Positions 52,703-61,420 of a stretch of DNA of 64,000 bases are shown piece after piece (position 1 is the first letter of the stretch; the number at the start of each line of letters is the position of its first letter). Made by a program: the position numbers and the translations under genes. The notes beneath the pieces were generated by a model, which worked only from the letters and a program-made list of their open reading frames with translations, ran no database searches and was not told the DNA's origin. This stretch comes from Mucilaginibacter cryoferens. GTDB taxonomy: Bacteria; Bacteroidota; Bacteroidia; Sphingobacteriales; Sphingobacteriaceae. The stretch is taken from the NCBI RefSeq assembly GCF_014205845.1, contig NZ_JACHCR010000010.1, positions 19,961 to 83,960 on the forward strand. The letters are read 5' to 3'.

Positions 52703-54839
52703 AAAAGAATCAACCTCCAGCAATATTAAAAGTATTTCGAGAAAGATATTGCTTGCATTTATAGCACTGGTTATAGCCCTTGCCCTTATTGCCTTATTTG
52801 TAAATAGCAATATTTCCAGTCGGTTAAATGCTTTATCTAAACTCACGCTAAATCTTGAATATGATCAGGCAAAATCACAGAAAGCTTTGCTATTGCTGCA
52901 TGAAGCAGAAGATGATTTTCAGGCATCGCTTTTAACACCCGATGTTTTAAAAAACAATGCTTACAAAATAAAGCTTTCACAATCATTTAGCCTTATTGAT
53001 AGTTTGCTTAAAGATAATATAGATACTGCAAAATTAACAGTGGCGCAGCGGGCAAAAGTTAAAAGTTTGTATTTAAAGAAGCTGAAACTCTCTGCCAGCC
53101 TGTATGTGTTAAAGCATAGCTTTGATTCGCTTTTAACAGCTACATCGGGTGTAAACACCGTGAATGATAATGTGGGCCAATATACCACCAAAACTTCCCG
53201 AAGAAAAGGAAGCGGTTTGAGAAGCAGTGATACGGTAAAAAGTGACGGGAAGATAAATAAAAAAGGTTTTTTTGGAAGGATAAAGGATGCTATTGCCAAC
53301 AAAAACGGCAATGCCGGAGTAGCCAATTTAACTGTTATTAACCGTAACAGAGCCGATAAAATAATAGACTCGGTAAACAGGCGGATATCCGGGCGCGACA
53401 AAGATATATACAGTAAAAAACTGCAGCAACTACAACAGCGCAATTCTAAATTATTTACCACCCAAAAGCAGATGATCGTTCTTAACATGCACATCAATAG
53501 CGAATTGGAACGGATTATTAATGAGGTAAACAATATTAATACAGGCCTTGTTAATGAACTTAAAGAAAGCGCGCTTAAAAACTATCGGGAAACAAATTCT
53601 TTGTTAAATAAATTTTATCTGTCTTCGCTTTTCCTGGTATTGGTATTTGCCACTCTGCTTATTGTATTTATAATTAACCTTAACCGGGCCGAGGTTTATT
53701 TGCTTCATGAGAATGAGCGGTCTGTAGCCATGGCGCAGCAAAAAATGGATCTTTTACTGCATATGAGCCACGAAGTGCGCAATCCTCTTACAGCGATAAA
53801 TGGTTTTTTATACATCTTTAGCCGTTCAAACCTTTCGGCAAAACAAATAGATATGCTTAGTTCCATCAGGCTTTCGTCTGATATGCTGTTACATACCCTA
53901 AATGATACGCTTGATGCCGCTAAAATGGAAACAAGCGAATTTAAGATCAACACAGAGCCCTTTAATCCCGATCATACCTTAAAGCAATTGATGGAGAGTA
54001 TGGAGTTTAGCGCTGCTAAAAAGAACCTTAAATTAGATTACGGCTTTGAAGGCAATAAAGGATTGATGGTAGCTGGCGACAGCTTCAGGCTTAAGCAGAT
54101 TATGATCAATTTACTAAGTAACGCCATAAAATATACCCCAACAGGAAGTGTTAAGGTAAACGCAAAGCTGCTGGAGATAAACGGTGCCGACAGGTTGCAA
54201 ATAAGCATAACAGATACTGGTCCTGGTATTAGTATACCACAACAGGGCAGGCTTTTTTCAAAATATTATCAAACAAGTTCGGCTAAAGGGCAAACGGGCA
54301 CAGGTCTGGGGCTCTATATATGTAAACAACTTGTACAATTGCAAGACGGGGAAATAAGTGTAGAAAGCAGCGAAGGCAACGGCAGTACATTTAGTTTTTA
54401 TATACCATATAAGAGGAGCAAGGTTGAAGCTGTAGAAAACGATACCGATAATGTTTTAGGGAAGTTAAACGGTTTAAATATGTTAATTGTTGATAATAAT
54501 GAACTTAGCCTGATTTTTCTTAAAATGATGACCGCCAAATGGAATATTAATTTCTACCAGGCATCGGATGGAAAAGAAGCTTTGGATATTTTATCGAAAG
54601 AAACAATAGATGTTGTGCTGTCCGATTTAGCTATGACCGAAATGGGAGCCGAGAATTTTGCCTTGAGCGTAAATAAGTCAAAAACGCTGTTAAATAAGCC
54701 ACCTGTTATTGCTATTAGCGCCGAAGAGCTAACCCCACAAAGAGACCAGCAGTTGAAACAAAGTTTTACAGGTGTTATAGAAAAACCATTTACAGAGGCA
54801 GAACTCATTAAGAAAATTGTTTTAGCAATAGGAGGATAA
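52692..54839 (+). CDS. Hybrid sensor histidine kinase / receiver
   Basis: 715 residues from the ATG at 52692. The longer frame from 52653 overlaps the pseudokinase more deeply and is not needed. TM1 is at about 19-38, a periplasmic helical region of ~270 residues follows, and TM2 is at about 310-330. HisKA has His360 in LLHMSHEVRNPLTAI; the HATPase shows NLLSNAIKYTP, DTGPGI and GTGLGLYICKQL. The C-terminal receiver has phospho-acceptor Asp645 (VLSDLAMTEM), but the first acidic pair is reduced to DN. The receiver may be a phosphate sink or interact with the neighbours. The sensor signal is unknown. Confidence 0.9.
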   Translation: MFYKKESTSSNIKSISRKILLAFIALVIALALIALFVNSNISSRLNALSKLTLNLEYDQAKSQKALLLLHEAEDDFQASLLTPDVLKNNAYKIKLSQSFSLIDSLLKDNIDTAKLTVAQRAKVKSLYLKKLKLSASLYVLKHSFDSLLTATSGVNTVNDNVGQYTTKTSRRKGSGLRSSDTVKSDGKINKKGFFGRIKDAIANKNGNAGVANLTVINRNRADKIIDSVNRRISGRDKDIYSKKLQQLQQRNSKLFTTQKQMIVLNMHINSELERIINEVNNINTGLVNELKESALKNYRETNSLLNKFYLSSLFLVLVFATLLIVFIINLNRAEVYLLHENERSVAMAQQKMDLLLHMSHEVRNPLTAINGFLYIFSRSNLSAKQIDMLSSIRLSSDMLLHTLNDTLDAAKMETSEFKINTEPFNPDHTLKQLMESMEFSAAKKNLKLDYGFEGNKGLMVAGDSFRLKQIMINLLSNAIKYTPTGSVKVNAKLLEINGADRLQISITDTGPGISIPQQGRLFSKYYQTSSAKGQTGTGLGLYICKQLVQLQDGEISVESSEGNGSTFSFYIPYKRSKVEAVENDTDNVLGKLNGLNMLIVDNNELSLIFLKMMTAKWNINFYQASDGKEALDILSKETIDVVLSDLAMTEMGAENFALSVNKSKTLLNKPPVIAISAEELTPQRDQQLKQSFTGVIEKPFTEAELIKKIVLAIGG

Positions 54840-55072
54840 CAGTTCAATCTGTAGAAACGAGTGCAATAAGTGGGTAAAAAACGCTCACTTTTTGCTTTTG
54901 TAATTGTTGCTATATTTAGCATTGTTTATTTTATGTTAAATCAATAAATAAATTTTAACGTCTAATTGCCTTAGAGTGCCAACCAGCAAAAAATAAAGCC
55001 ATATTTGTATATTCACAGTACAGCGTTGGTTTTAGTTTTGTTGACCACTTATTGTTTAAATGTTAGCCCCCC

Positions 55073-55807
55073 ATGTCAATAAATTGTATAATTGTAGATG
55101 ATGACGAATTTGCCATTACTCATCTTAGAGTATTTATCAGTCAAATTCCGTTTTTAAATTTGCTAACATACTACCAATCGCCTGCTGAAGCACTTTCGGC
55201 AATGGAAACGCAGGATATTCAACTCATATTTATGGATATTGATATGCCCGAAATGAACGGGATGGAATTTGCCAGAATGTTGCAATCTACACACGGGGCC
55301 AATGGGCCGCGTGTAATTTTTATTAGTGGCTACGAAAGGTTTGCACTGGAAGGTTACAAAGTAAATGCGCTTGATTATTTGCTTAAGCCGGTGGTATATG
55401 AGGAGTTTTTAAAATCGGCCTATAAAGCAAAAAGCTATTTTGCCGAGAAAGAAAAACAGGCCGTTCATGCAGAAAGCTACCTGCCAAACGAGTTTATCTT
55501 TTTAAAGGTAGAGTATGAAATGGTGCGCATTTATTTAAAGGATATACTATATGTAGAAGGTTTTAAAGACTATGTAAAGGTTTATCTAACCGCCGATTTA
55601 GGATACGTAAAGGCACTTGCTACCATGAAAGCTGTAGAAGAAAAATTGCCGGCTAATGGTTTTATACGGGTGCACCGCTCGTTTATTGTTTCTATTGATA
55701 AAATAGATTCGCTTACCAAAAACACCATCAAAATACGCAAAACAACCATCCCGGTAACAGAACAATTTAAGGATGAGTTTAGGAAATTTGCGCATCAGTG
55801 GTTGTAA
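55073..55807 (+). CDS. LytTR-family response regulator
   Basis: 244 residues. The N-terminal receiver has acidic residues at Asp9-Asp11, Asp55 as phospho-acceptor (FMDIDMPEMNG) and Lys in YLLKPV. The C-terminal LytTR DNA-binding domain runs from about 140 (IFLKVEYEMVRIYLKDILYV; NGFIRVHRSFIVSIDKI). It is the only classical DNA-binding response regulator in this cluster and the likely output for one or more of the kinases. It is separated by 233 bp from the hybrid kinase and by 182 bp from the next kinase. Confidence 0.93.
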   Translation: MSINCIIVDDDEFAITHLRVFISQIPFLNLLTYYQSPAEALSAMETQDIQLIFMDIDMPEMNGMEFARMLQSTHGANGPRVIFISGYERFALEGYKVNALDYLLKPVVYEEFLKSAYKAKSYFAEKEKQAVHAESYLPNEFIFLKVEYEMVRIYLKDILYVEGFKDYVKVYLTADLGYVKALATMKAVEEKLPANGFIRVHRSFIVSIDKIDSLTKNTIKIRKTTIPVTEQFKDEFRKFAHQWL

Positions 55808-55989
55808 ATTATTACGGGTGTTTGTTTACGAATCCTAGATTATGCTCTAATACTGGTCTGATGTAGTACCTATTCTGTCTGCCATAACAACCAATCTGTC
55901 GAATTTTTTTTTTTGCTGTACTATCATGTTTTTCTTTGCTGATAAATTGATCTTATTGATAGATCGTTTATGTTACTAGCAGCTAAAAT

Positions 55990-56709
55990 ATGAGCACTAA
56001 GGAATTAGAATTAAAAGATAATTTCGGCAATACAATGATCGCCATTTTGGCGCATGATCTCCGGCAGCCTTTTGCCACACTTGTTATGACGGCAGATATG
56101 ATTAAACATACTAAGAAGCCACTATCTGCCGGCGAAATTCATTTGCTGTTTGAAGACCTGCGTAACACGGCCTCTAAAAGCATGGATCTGCTCGATGGTT
56201 TACTTTATTGGGCAAAATCAACAAGTAGCGATTTTGTAATTAAAACAGAGCCATTGCTATTACATGATCTTATTCACGAAGCCAACAGCCTCTATCTTTA
56301 CGATCAGCTTAATAAGCATACTACATTGTATAATATCGTTCCGGAGCATCAGGTCATTTACGCGCACAAAGAAATGATCCAGTTTATCAACAGGAATATA
56401 TTGAGCAATGCTACTAAGTATTCTCCAAAGGGAGGGATAATTGGGGTAACCTGTAGTGAAGACGGGAACTGGGTAACAGTTGCCTTTACCGACCAGGGCA
56501 ATGGCATGACCGCCGCCAAACTACTGGAGTTGTTTCATTTAAATGATAGCAGTTGTAATACAAGCGGACTTTTAAAAGGAGCAGGCATGGCCATGAGTAT
56601 TTGTAGCGATATGATAGCAAAAATGAATGGCAGAATATGGGCAGAATCGTCGGTTGGCGAGGGAAGTACTTTTTACTATACTTTACCTAAGACTATGGGT
56701 AAAATATAG
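55990..56709 (+). CDS. Cytoplasmic sensor-less histidine kinase
   Basis: 239 residues without sensor or membrane segments. HisKA has the phospho-acceptor His22 in MIAILAHDLRQPFATL. The HATPase shows NILSNATKYSPKGG, DQGNGM and KGAGMAM, a reduced G2 box. It is an orphan kinase by domain content but sits 182 bp after the LytTR regulator and could phosphorylate it. It closes the seven-gene signalling cluster. Confidence 0.85.
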   Translation: MSTKELELKDNFGNTMIAILAHDLRQPFATLVMTADMIKHTKKPLSAGEIHLLFEDLRNTASKSMDLLDGLLYWAKSTSSDFVIKTEPLLLHDLIHEANSLYLYDQLNKHTTLYNIVPEHQVIYAHKEMIQFINRNILSNATKYSPKGGIIGVTCSEDGNWVTVAFTDQGNGMTAAKLLELFHLNDSSCNTSGLLKGAGMAMSICSDMIAKMNGRIWAESSVGEGSTFYYTLPKTMGKI

Positions 56710-56857
56710 TAACCGGTTTCAGAAATTGTCTCCTGTTATCCGGTTTCCGTCGGTCACAAATCTCTTTCCGTCGAACCTGCTAAACAGGTAATTACAATTT
56801 TAGTCTATTTGTAACAGCAATACCAGAAAACATTACAATCATAAAAAGCATTATTAA

Positions 56858-57565
56858 ATGAAACCGAATCTATTTTCAAAGTTTTTTGCAGAATTTCTGG
56901 GCACTATGGTGCTGGTATTAATGGGTTGCGGCAGCGCCGTAATTGCCGGGGCAAACGGAACAACCGGCGTTGGCTTATTGGGTATAGCTTTTGCTTTTGG
57001 GCTGGCTGTTGTTGCAATGGCCTATGCTATTGGCCATATATCAGGTTGCCATATTAACCCGGCAATTACCATAGGCATGGTGGTGGTAGGCCGAATGAAG
57101 GCGACGGAAGCTATTCCATATATTATAGCGCAGGTTTTGGGCGCAATTGCCGGCGCGGCAGTTTTGTTAGTGATTGCATCTGGTAAACCAGACTACAGCA
57201 TTGTAATCAATGGCCTGGGGCAAAATGGTTACGGCGAAGCTTCGCCGGGGCATTATAGTTTATTAGCCGGTTTTATAGCCGAAACCATGTTTACTTTTAT
57301 ATTTCTGCTGGTAATATTTGGTGCTACGTCTACCAAAAATATATACGGTGGCTTCGCGGGCTTATCAATAGGCTTAAGTTTGGTACTTATTCATATTGTG
57401 GGTATACCTGTAACCGGCGTATCTGTAAACCCGGCGCGCAGCATTGGCCCCGCCTTGCTTACAGGCGGAGTAGCAATAAGTCAATTATGGTTATTTATTT
57501 TGGCGCCTGTTCTAGGTAGTGTTTTAAGTGCAGTAACCTGGCGTTATCTTCTTGAAGCGGAGTAA
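56858..57565 (+). CDS. aqpZ: Aquaporin Z-like MIP channel
   Basis: 235 residues with six membrane helices. The two NPA motifs are present, in GCHINPAITIG (about residues 66-76) and VSVNPARSIGPALL (about 187-200). Pore-lining features (HINPA with preceding Gly, and the aromatic/Arg selectivity positions SVNPARS) are those of water-selective AqpZ rather than glycerol channels. It is a single-gene unit with no obvious link to the neighbours. Confidence 0.92.
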   Translation: MKPNLFSKFFAEFLGTMVLVLMGCGSAVIAGANGTTGVGLLGIAFAFGLAVVAMAYAIGHISGCHINPAITIGMVVVGRMKATEAIPYIIAQVLGAIAGAAVLLVIASGKPDYSIVINGLGQNGYGEASPGHYSLLAGFIAETMFTFIFLLVIFGATSTKNIYGGFAGLSIGLSLVLIHIVGIPVTGVSVNPARSIGPALLTGGVAISQLWLFILAPVLGSVLSAVTWRYLLEAE

Positions 57566-57736
57566 TCTGCGTGTATAAAACAGGTCTAAACTCGTTTTAA
57601 GCATTTCGTTTTGCCAATCTGTTTTATTGCACATCTGTTAGTTTAACACAACATAATAATACAGGGTTGTGAACTGCATTCAAATCAAATTTTGCCGCCA
57701 TGGGCTTCAATAATTTATTAGAATATACCATATCTA

Positions 57737-59458
57737 CTAAATATCAGATAACTCTACATCGTCCCAGCTGCGCCTTTTATAACTACGAAACATGATCCAA
57801 TTAAGAAGTAACGCGGGTATAATGGCCAGCCATACGGCCATTTCCCAGCGCATAAGCATGTAATGGCCAAAACCGATGGCACCGATAAAGCCAAGGATGA
57901 GTAGCGAGGTTACCATTTTACCGCCCCCTTGTTTGGCTACAACAGGGTTAGAAAAAGGGAGCCCCTTAACCATAAATAAGGCCATCAATATACCGTAAAT
58001 GAGGCTGATAAGAAAAGCCAGTATGATATCGTTAATAGCCGCAGGTCCCCATATAGCGATTATGCCAATACTTAGCACCAGGCAATAAGGTAAAAAATAC
58101 AGGCAGATGATGGCTTTGTACATTCCCGAAAGTATTTTGCCGGGCTCGCCAATAGGTAGGGCGTAATAAACCCAGGCCGATTTGTATTTTTCGGACATTG
58201 AGATGTGCATCAGCATTGAAGAGAGGATGAAGGTACATAGATAAATGAGGAAGACATAAGTATGTCCGTGCTGCAATTTTTCCCAACGATCGCTCAGGCT
58301 GTCGCCTTTGCCATTTAGCGCAAAGTAAAGAAAGTAAATGGGTACGTACGCAAATGCAGGGTAAACCTTCATTTTAAATTCCCGGGTACGCGCGGCCAGT
58401 TTCCAGGTTATTCTGAAACCCGCGTTTTCTACAGGATCTGATGCCACCACGTTCGACATCTTTTCGATTAGATTGAATTTGCCTGCTTTTTTAACCTGCC
58501 CGGTAGTGTTACTATTTCCGTCGGAAGTTGCTATTACCGACAATCGCCTGTTAAAACCGGGAGCCAATACTTTTGCAACCAGCCACAATCCCAATATGGG
58601 GACTGTGAAGCCCAGCGTGGCCAATAAAATAGTAATATAGTTAGCCCGCGACGTATGAATAAGTGCTTCGTTCATAGCGGCTATCCACACGGGAGGTAAT
58701 GTATAAGCCCACCAGTGGCTCAATAGATTGATGTTACCCAGCACAGATACATTAATAAGCCTTGGCAGCAGGTAATAGCTTGCAAAAATGAGAACCGAAA
58801 AGCCTATCTGAAAATAGCTGATCACATCTTTAAACTTCTGCGGGCTCACCGAGCGCATCAGTAACAAATAAACAATATTTACGAGGAAGATACTCAGAAA
58901 AGTTGCTTCCAGTAGTTGTATAAAAAAGATAGGTACTGCCAATATACCGTCAACAAAACCTACAATTACCAAAGCGGGCAGCCCTTGTAGCAAAGCCAAT
59001 CGTAGTACATAAATGCTAATGTGTAGTATACGCGATACGGCTACCGTGCGATCATTTATAGGCCGGGGTAGCAGTATAAACTGGTCGCGGGTATCTACCA
59101 GCACGGTGGTAAAATCTGAGATCAGTGTTAAGGCCATCAACACCATAAAAATAATGAAGTAGTAGGTTTGGCCTACGTATGGCATTTGATTTAAGGTTAA
59201 TACAAGGCCGATGAAAAAGCCCATCAAAATCTGTAAAAAGCTGATCATCCAGGGCGATTGCGCATTTTTGTTTTGGCTGTTTCTTTTAGCCGCGAATAAC
59301 GTTTTTGGTCGCCGGTTATCCATTAACAACTTTACGCGAAGAATTTCGTCCAGTTGCACGGTATCAACCCCGGTTTTTGCCAGCACCGGATAAAATAAAG
59401 AAACCAGCCGTAAAAATAACTTATCGGTGGATAGCAGTATTAACAGCATATTATTCAT
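57737..59458 (-). CDS. ABC transporter membrane subunit (uncharacterised family)
   Basis: 573 residues with about 12 hydrophobic segments. It begins MNNMLLILLSTDKLFLRLVS and has the typical large cytoplasmic first segment of Bacteroidota ABC-2-like exporters. It starts 17 bp after the stop of an ABC ATPase gene, so together they form a complete transporter. No substrate can be inferred; the pair is widespread in Sphingobacteriales as an uncharacterised export system. Confidence 0.82.
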   Translation of the reverse strand: MNNMLLILLSTDKLFLRLVSLFYPVLAKTGVDTVQLDEILRVKLLMDNRRPKTLFAAKRNSQNKNAQSPWMISFLQILMGFFIGLVLTLNQMPYVGQTYYFIIFMVLMALTLISDFTTVLVDTRDQFILLPRPINDRTVAVSRILHISIYVLRLALLQGLPALVIVGFVDGILAVPIFFIQLLEATFLSIFLVNIVYLLLMRSVSPQKFKDVISYFQIGFSVLIFASYYLLPRLINVSVLGNINLLSHWWAYTLPPVWIAAMNEALIHTSRANYITILLATLGFTVPILGLWLVAKVLAPGFNRRLSVIATSDGNSNTTGQVKKAGKFNLIEKMSNVVASDPVENAGFRITWKLAARTREFKMKVYPAFAYVPIYFLYFALNGKGDSLSDRWEKLQHGHTYVFLIYLCTFILSSMLMHISMSEKYKSAWVYYALPIGEPGKILSGMYKAIICLYFLPYCLVLSIGIIAIWGPAAINDIILAFLISLIYGILMALFMVKGLPFSNPVVAKQGGGKMVTSLLILGFIGAIGFGHYMLMRWEMAVWLAIIPALLLNWIMFRSYKRRSWDDVELSDI

Positions 59459-59475
59459 AAAGCAAAGTGCTTGGT

Positions 59476-60249
59476 TTAGTCAAAAGCATTGATAATGGCA
59501 TCGGTTTCGGTAGATGAATCTTCCCTGCCGGTTAGTTTAGAGAATATTCGCTCCAGCGTATCACTATGGTTTTGCTTCAGCGATTCAAAAGTACCATCGG
59601 CAATGATTTCACCCTTATTGATCAGCAATATGCGGTCAGAAACCTTTTCTACCACATCCATCATGTGTGAGCAGTAAAAGATAGTTTTACCTTCCTGCGA
59701 TAAGCGCATGATCAATTCTTTTATCATAATTACCGCATTGGCATCCAGCCCGGATAGTGGCTCGTCAAGTATGATGATCTTGGGGTTATGAATGATGCCC
59801 GAGATAAGCAGCACTTTCTGTTTCATGCCTTTAGAAAAAGTATCCATGCGGTCATCGCCGTTGGTGCCAAGCCCAAAAGCACTCAAAAGCTTGCCAGCAC
59901 GCTGATGAAGCAGCCCTTCTTCCATGCCATACAGTTTACCAATAAAGTCTAAATACTCCATCGGGGTTAGCACATCATATATCTCGGCATTCTCTGGTAC
60001 ATAACCTATCAATCGTTTAATTGCCAACGGATCATCTGCCATACGGATACCATCTACAATTACCTCCCCTTCAAAATCGGGAATAAGGCCCGTTAGTATC
60101 TTTACTGTAGTAGATTTTCCGGCGCCGTTGGGCCCGATATAACCAATTACCTGGCCCGGATAAATATCCAGCGACAGCCCTTTCAATACCAGCTTGTCAC
60201 CATAGGATTTTGTAAGGTTTTGAATTTGGATCAGCGGATGTTCATTCAT
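59476..60249 (-). CDS. ABC transporter ATP-binding protein
   Basis: 257 residues with the full nucleotide-binding set: Walker A GPNGAGKST, ABC signature FSKGMKQKV, Walker B IIILDEP and a switch His in YCSHMMD. The segment between Walker A and the signature (VDGIRMADDPLAIKRLIGYV) is typical of ABC-2 type exporters. It energises the membrane protein encoded directly downstream. Confidence 0.95.
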   Translation of the reverse strand: MNEHPLIQIQNLTKSYGDKLVLKGLSLDIYPGQVIGYIGPNGAGKSTTVKILTGLIPDFEGEVIVDGIRMADDPLAIKRLIGYVPENAEIYDVLTPMEYLDFIGKLYGMEEGLLHQRAGKLLSAFGLGTNGDDRMDTFSKGMKQKVLLISGIIHNPKIIILDEPLSGLDANAVIMIKELIMRLSQEGKTIFYCSHMMDVVEKVSDRILLINKGEIIADGTFESLKQNHSDTLERIFSKLTGREDSSTETDAIINAFD

Positions 60250-60403
60250 AGTTGAGGCGTTTGATGCCTGTAAGATATAAAATTTAGTTTATCTGCTTAC
60301 AAGAGATTCTGACACCAAATTTGGGGACCTTAGCTGCCGCAGGGAAAGTTAAAATTATAACTATGCTTTCTGCCAAATACCAATGAGCTTAACATCACAT
60401 CAG

Positions 60404-60439
60404 ATAATGACCACAGTCATTATTAAGCTGTTACATTTT
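60404..60439 (+). promoter_or_regulatory. Crp/Fnr-like palindrome and -7 element upstream of the stress protein
   Basis: ATAATGAC-CACA-GTCATTAT (60404-60423) is a perfect palindrome with 8-bp arms; its TGAC-N4-GTCA core resembles Crp/Fnr-family sites. TACATTTT (60432-60439), one base off TAnnTTTG, follows. No TTG is present at the -33 position, which the palindrome occupies, so activator-dependent transcription is plausible. Confidence 0.55.
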
Positions 60440-60474
60440 ATCCAGCTTTACAGTAACAAATAAATACTCAAATC

Positions 60475-61335
60475 ATGAAAACCTTACTTGTTGCGACAGA
60501 TTTTTCGGCCAATGCCAGGCATGCTGCCGAATATGCTTATAAGCTGGCCAAACAGATCAAAGCCGGCATCATTCTCTGCAACGCTGTTATCGTTCCCGCC
60601 GAAGTGCCGCAAGCCGGGCTGGTAGTTTGGCCAATGGAAGATACCGGGCTCTTATTGACTGATAGCTCTAATGAACTCGAAAAATTGAAAATACACCTTC
60701 AAAAAACTGATCATGGCCATGACTATAAACCCGAGATTAGTCTTAAGAACGACCCAGGGACTGTTACGGATGTAGTGCAAAGCTATGTAAGTAATGGCGA
60801 GGTTGATCTTGTGGTAATGGGAACACATGGCAGCAGCGGCCTAAGCCAGTTTTTACTGGGTAATCACAGCAGTAATATGATCAATAACACCACCAAACCT
60901 CTTATGCTGATATCGCCGGAAACCACCATTGCACCAGTTCAGAAAATTGCTTTTGCCACAGATTTTACAGATCCGAAAAGCGACCTGCAAAGTTTATATC
61001 ACCTCATTCCGCTGGCTAAACTATTAGGCGCGGATATTTTGCTTACGCACATTTATACTGAGGACATACAATCGCCGGCAATCAAAAAAGCCATTGAGCA
61101 TTTTATGATGGAGGTTTCTAATAAAGCCAATTATCCGCACATCTATTACCGTAGTGTAAAAAACAACCACATGGAAACCGGCCTAAGCTGGTTATGCGAG
61201 CATGGACAAGTAGATATGCTGGTTATGGTACATCGCCCACACAGCTTTTTTTATAAGCTATTAAAAAGTAGTCATTGCGAAAAAATGGCCGGCCATATCG
61301 CTGTGCCTTTACTGGTGTTTCCGGCTACAGAATAA
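60475..61335 (+). CDS. Two-domain universal stress protein
   Basis: 286 residues, a tandem UspA arrangement. The first domain (about 1-150) ends with the ATP-binding loop GTHGSSGLSQFLLGNHSSNM. The second (about 158-286) is more diverged and has lost the glycine loop (VMVHRPHSFFYKLLKSSHCE). It probably binds ATP in the first domain only and supports survival under stress or low oxygen, as seen for such proteins in the family. The Crp/Fnr-type palindrome upstream points to regulated expression. Confidence 0.9.
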   Translation: MKTLLVATDFSANARHAAEYAYKLAKQIKAGIILCNAVIVPAEVPQAGLVVWPMEDTGLLLTDSSNELEKLKIHLQKTDHGHDYKPEISLKNDPGTVTDVVQSYVSNGEVDLVVMGTHGSSGLSQFLLGNHSSNMINNTTKPLMLISPETTIAPVQKIAFATDFTDPKSDLQSLYHLIPLAKLLGADILLTHIYTEDIQSPAIKKAIEHFMMEVSNKANYPHIYYRSVKNNHMETGLSWLCEHGQVDMLVMVHRPHSFFYKLLKSSHCEKMAGHIAVPLLVFPATE

Positions 61336-61361
61336 TTAAAGCCACAACCAGTCTTAAATAC

Positions 61362-61394
61362 AAAAAATGACACCTATATCGGGTGTCATTTTTT
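61362..61394. terminator. Bidirectional terminator after the stress protein gene
   Basis: AAAAAATGACACC (61362-61374) pairs perfectly with GGTGTCATTTTTT (61382-61394). It lies between the convergent stress-protein gene and the 593-residue protein gene. Confidence 0.85.
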
Positions 61395-61420
61395 AGTATA
61401 AGCGTATTTGATACGCCCGG

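Noticed and set aside
52961..53533. 190-codon open frame opposite the hybrid kinase
   Set aside because: It is an antisense shadow of the periplasmic-domain coding sequence.
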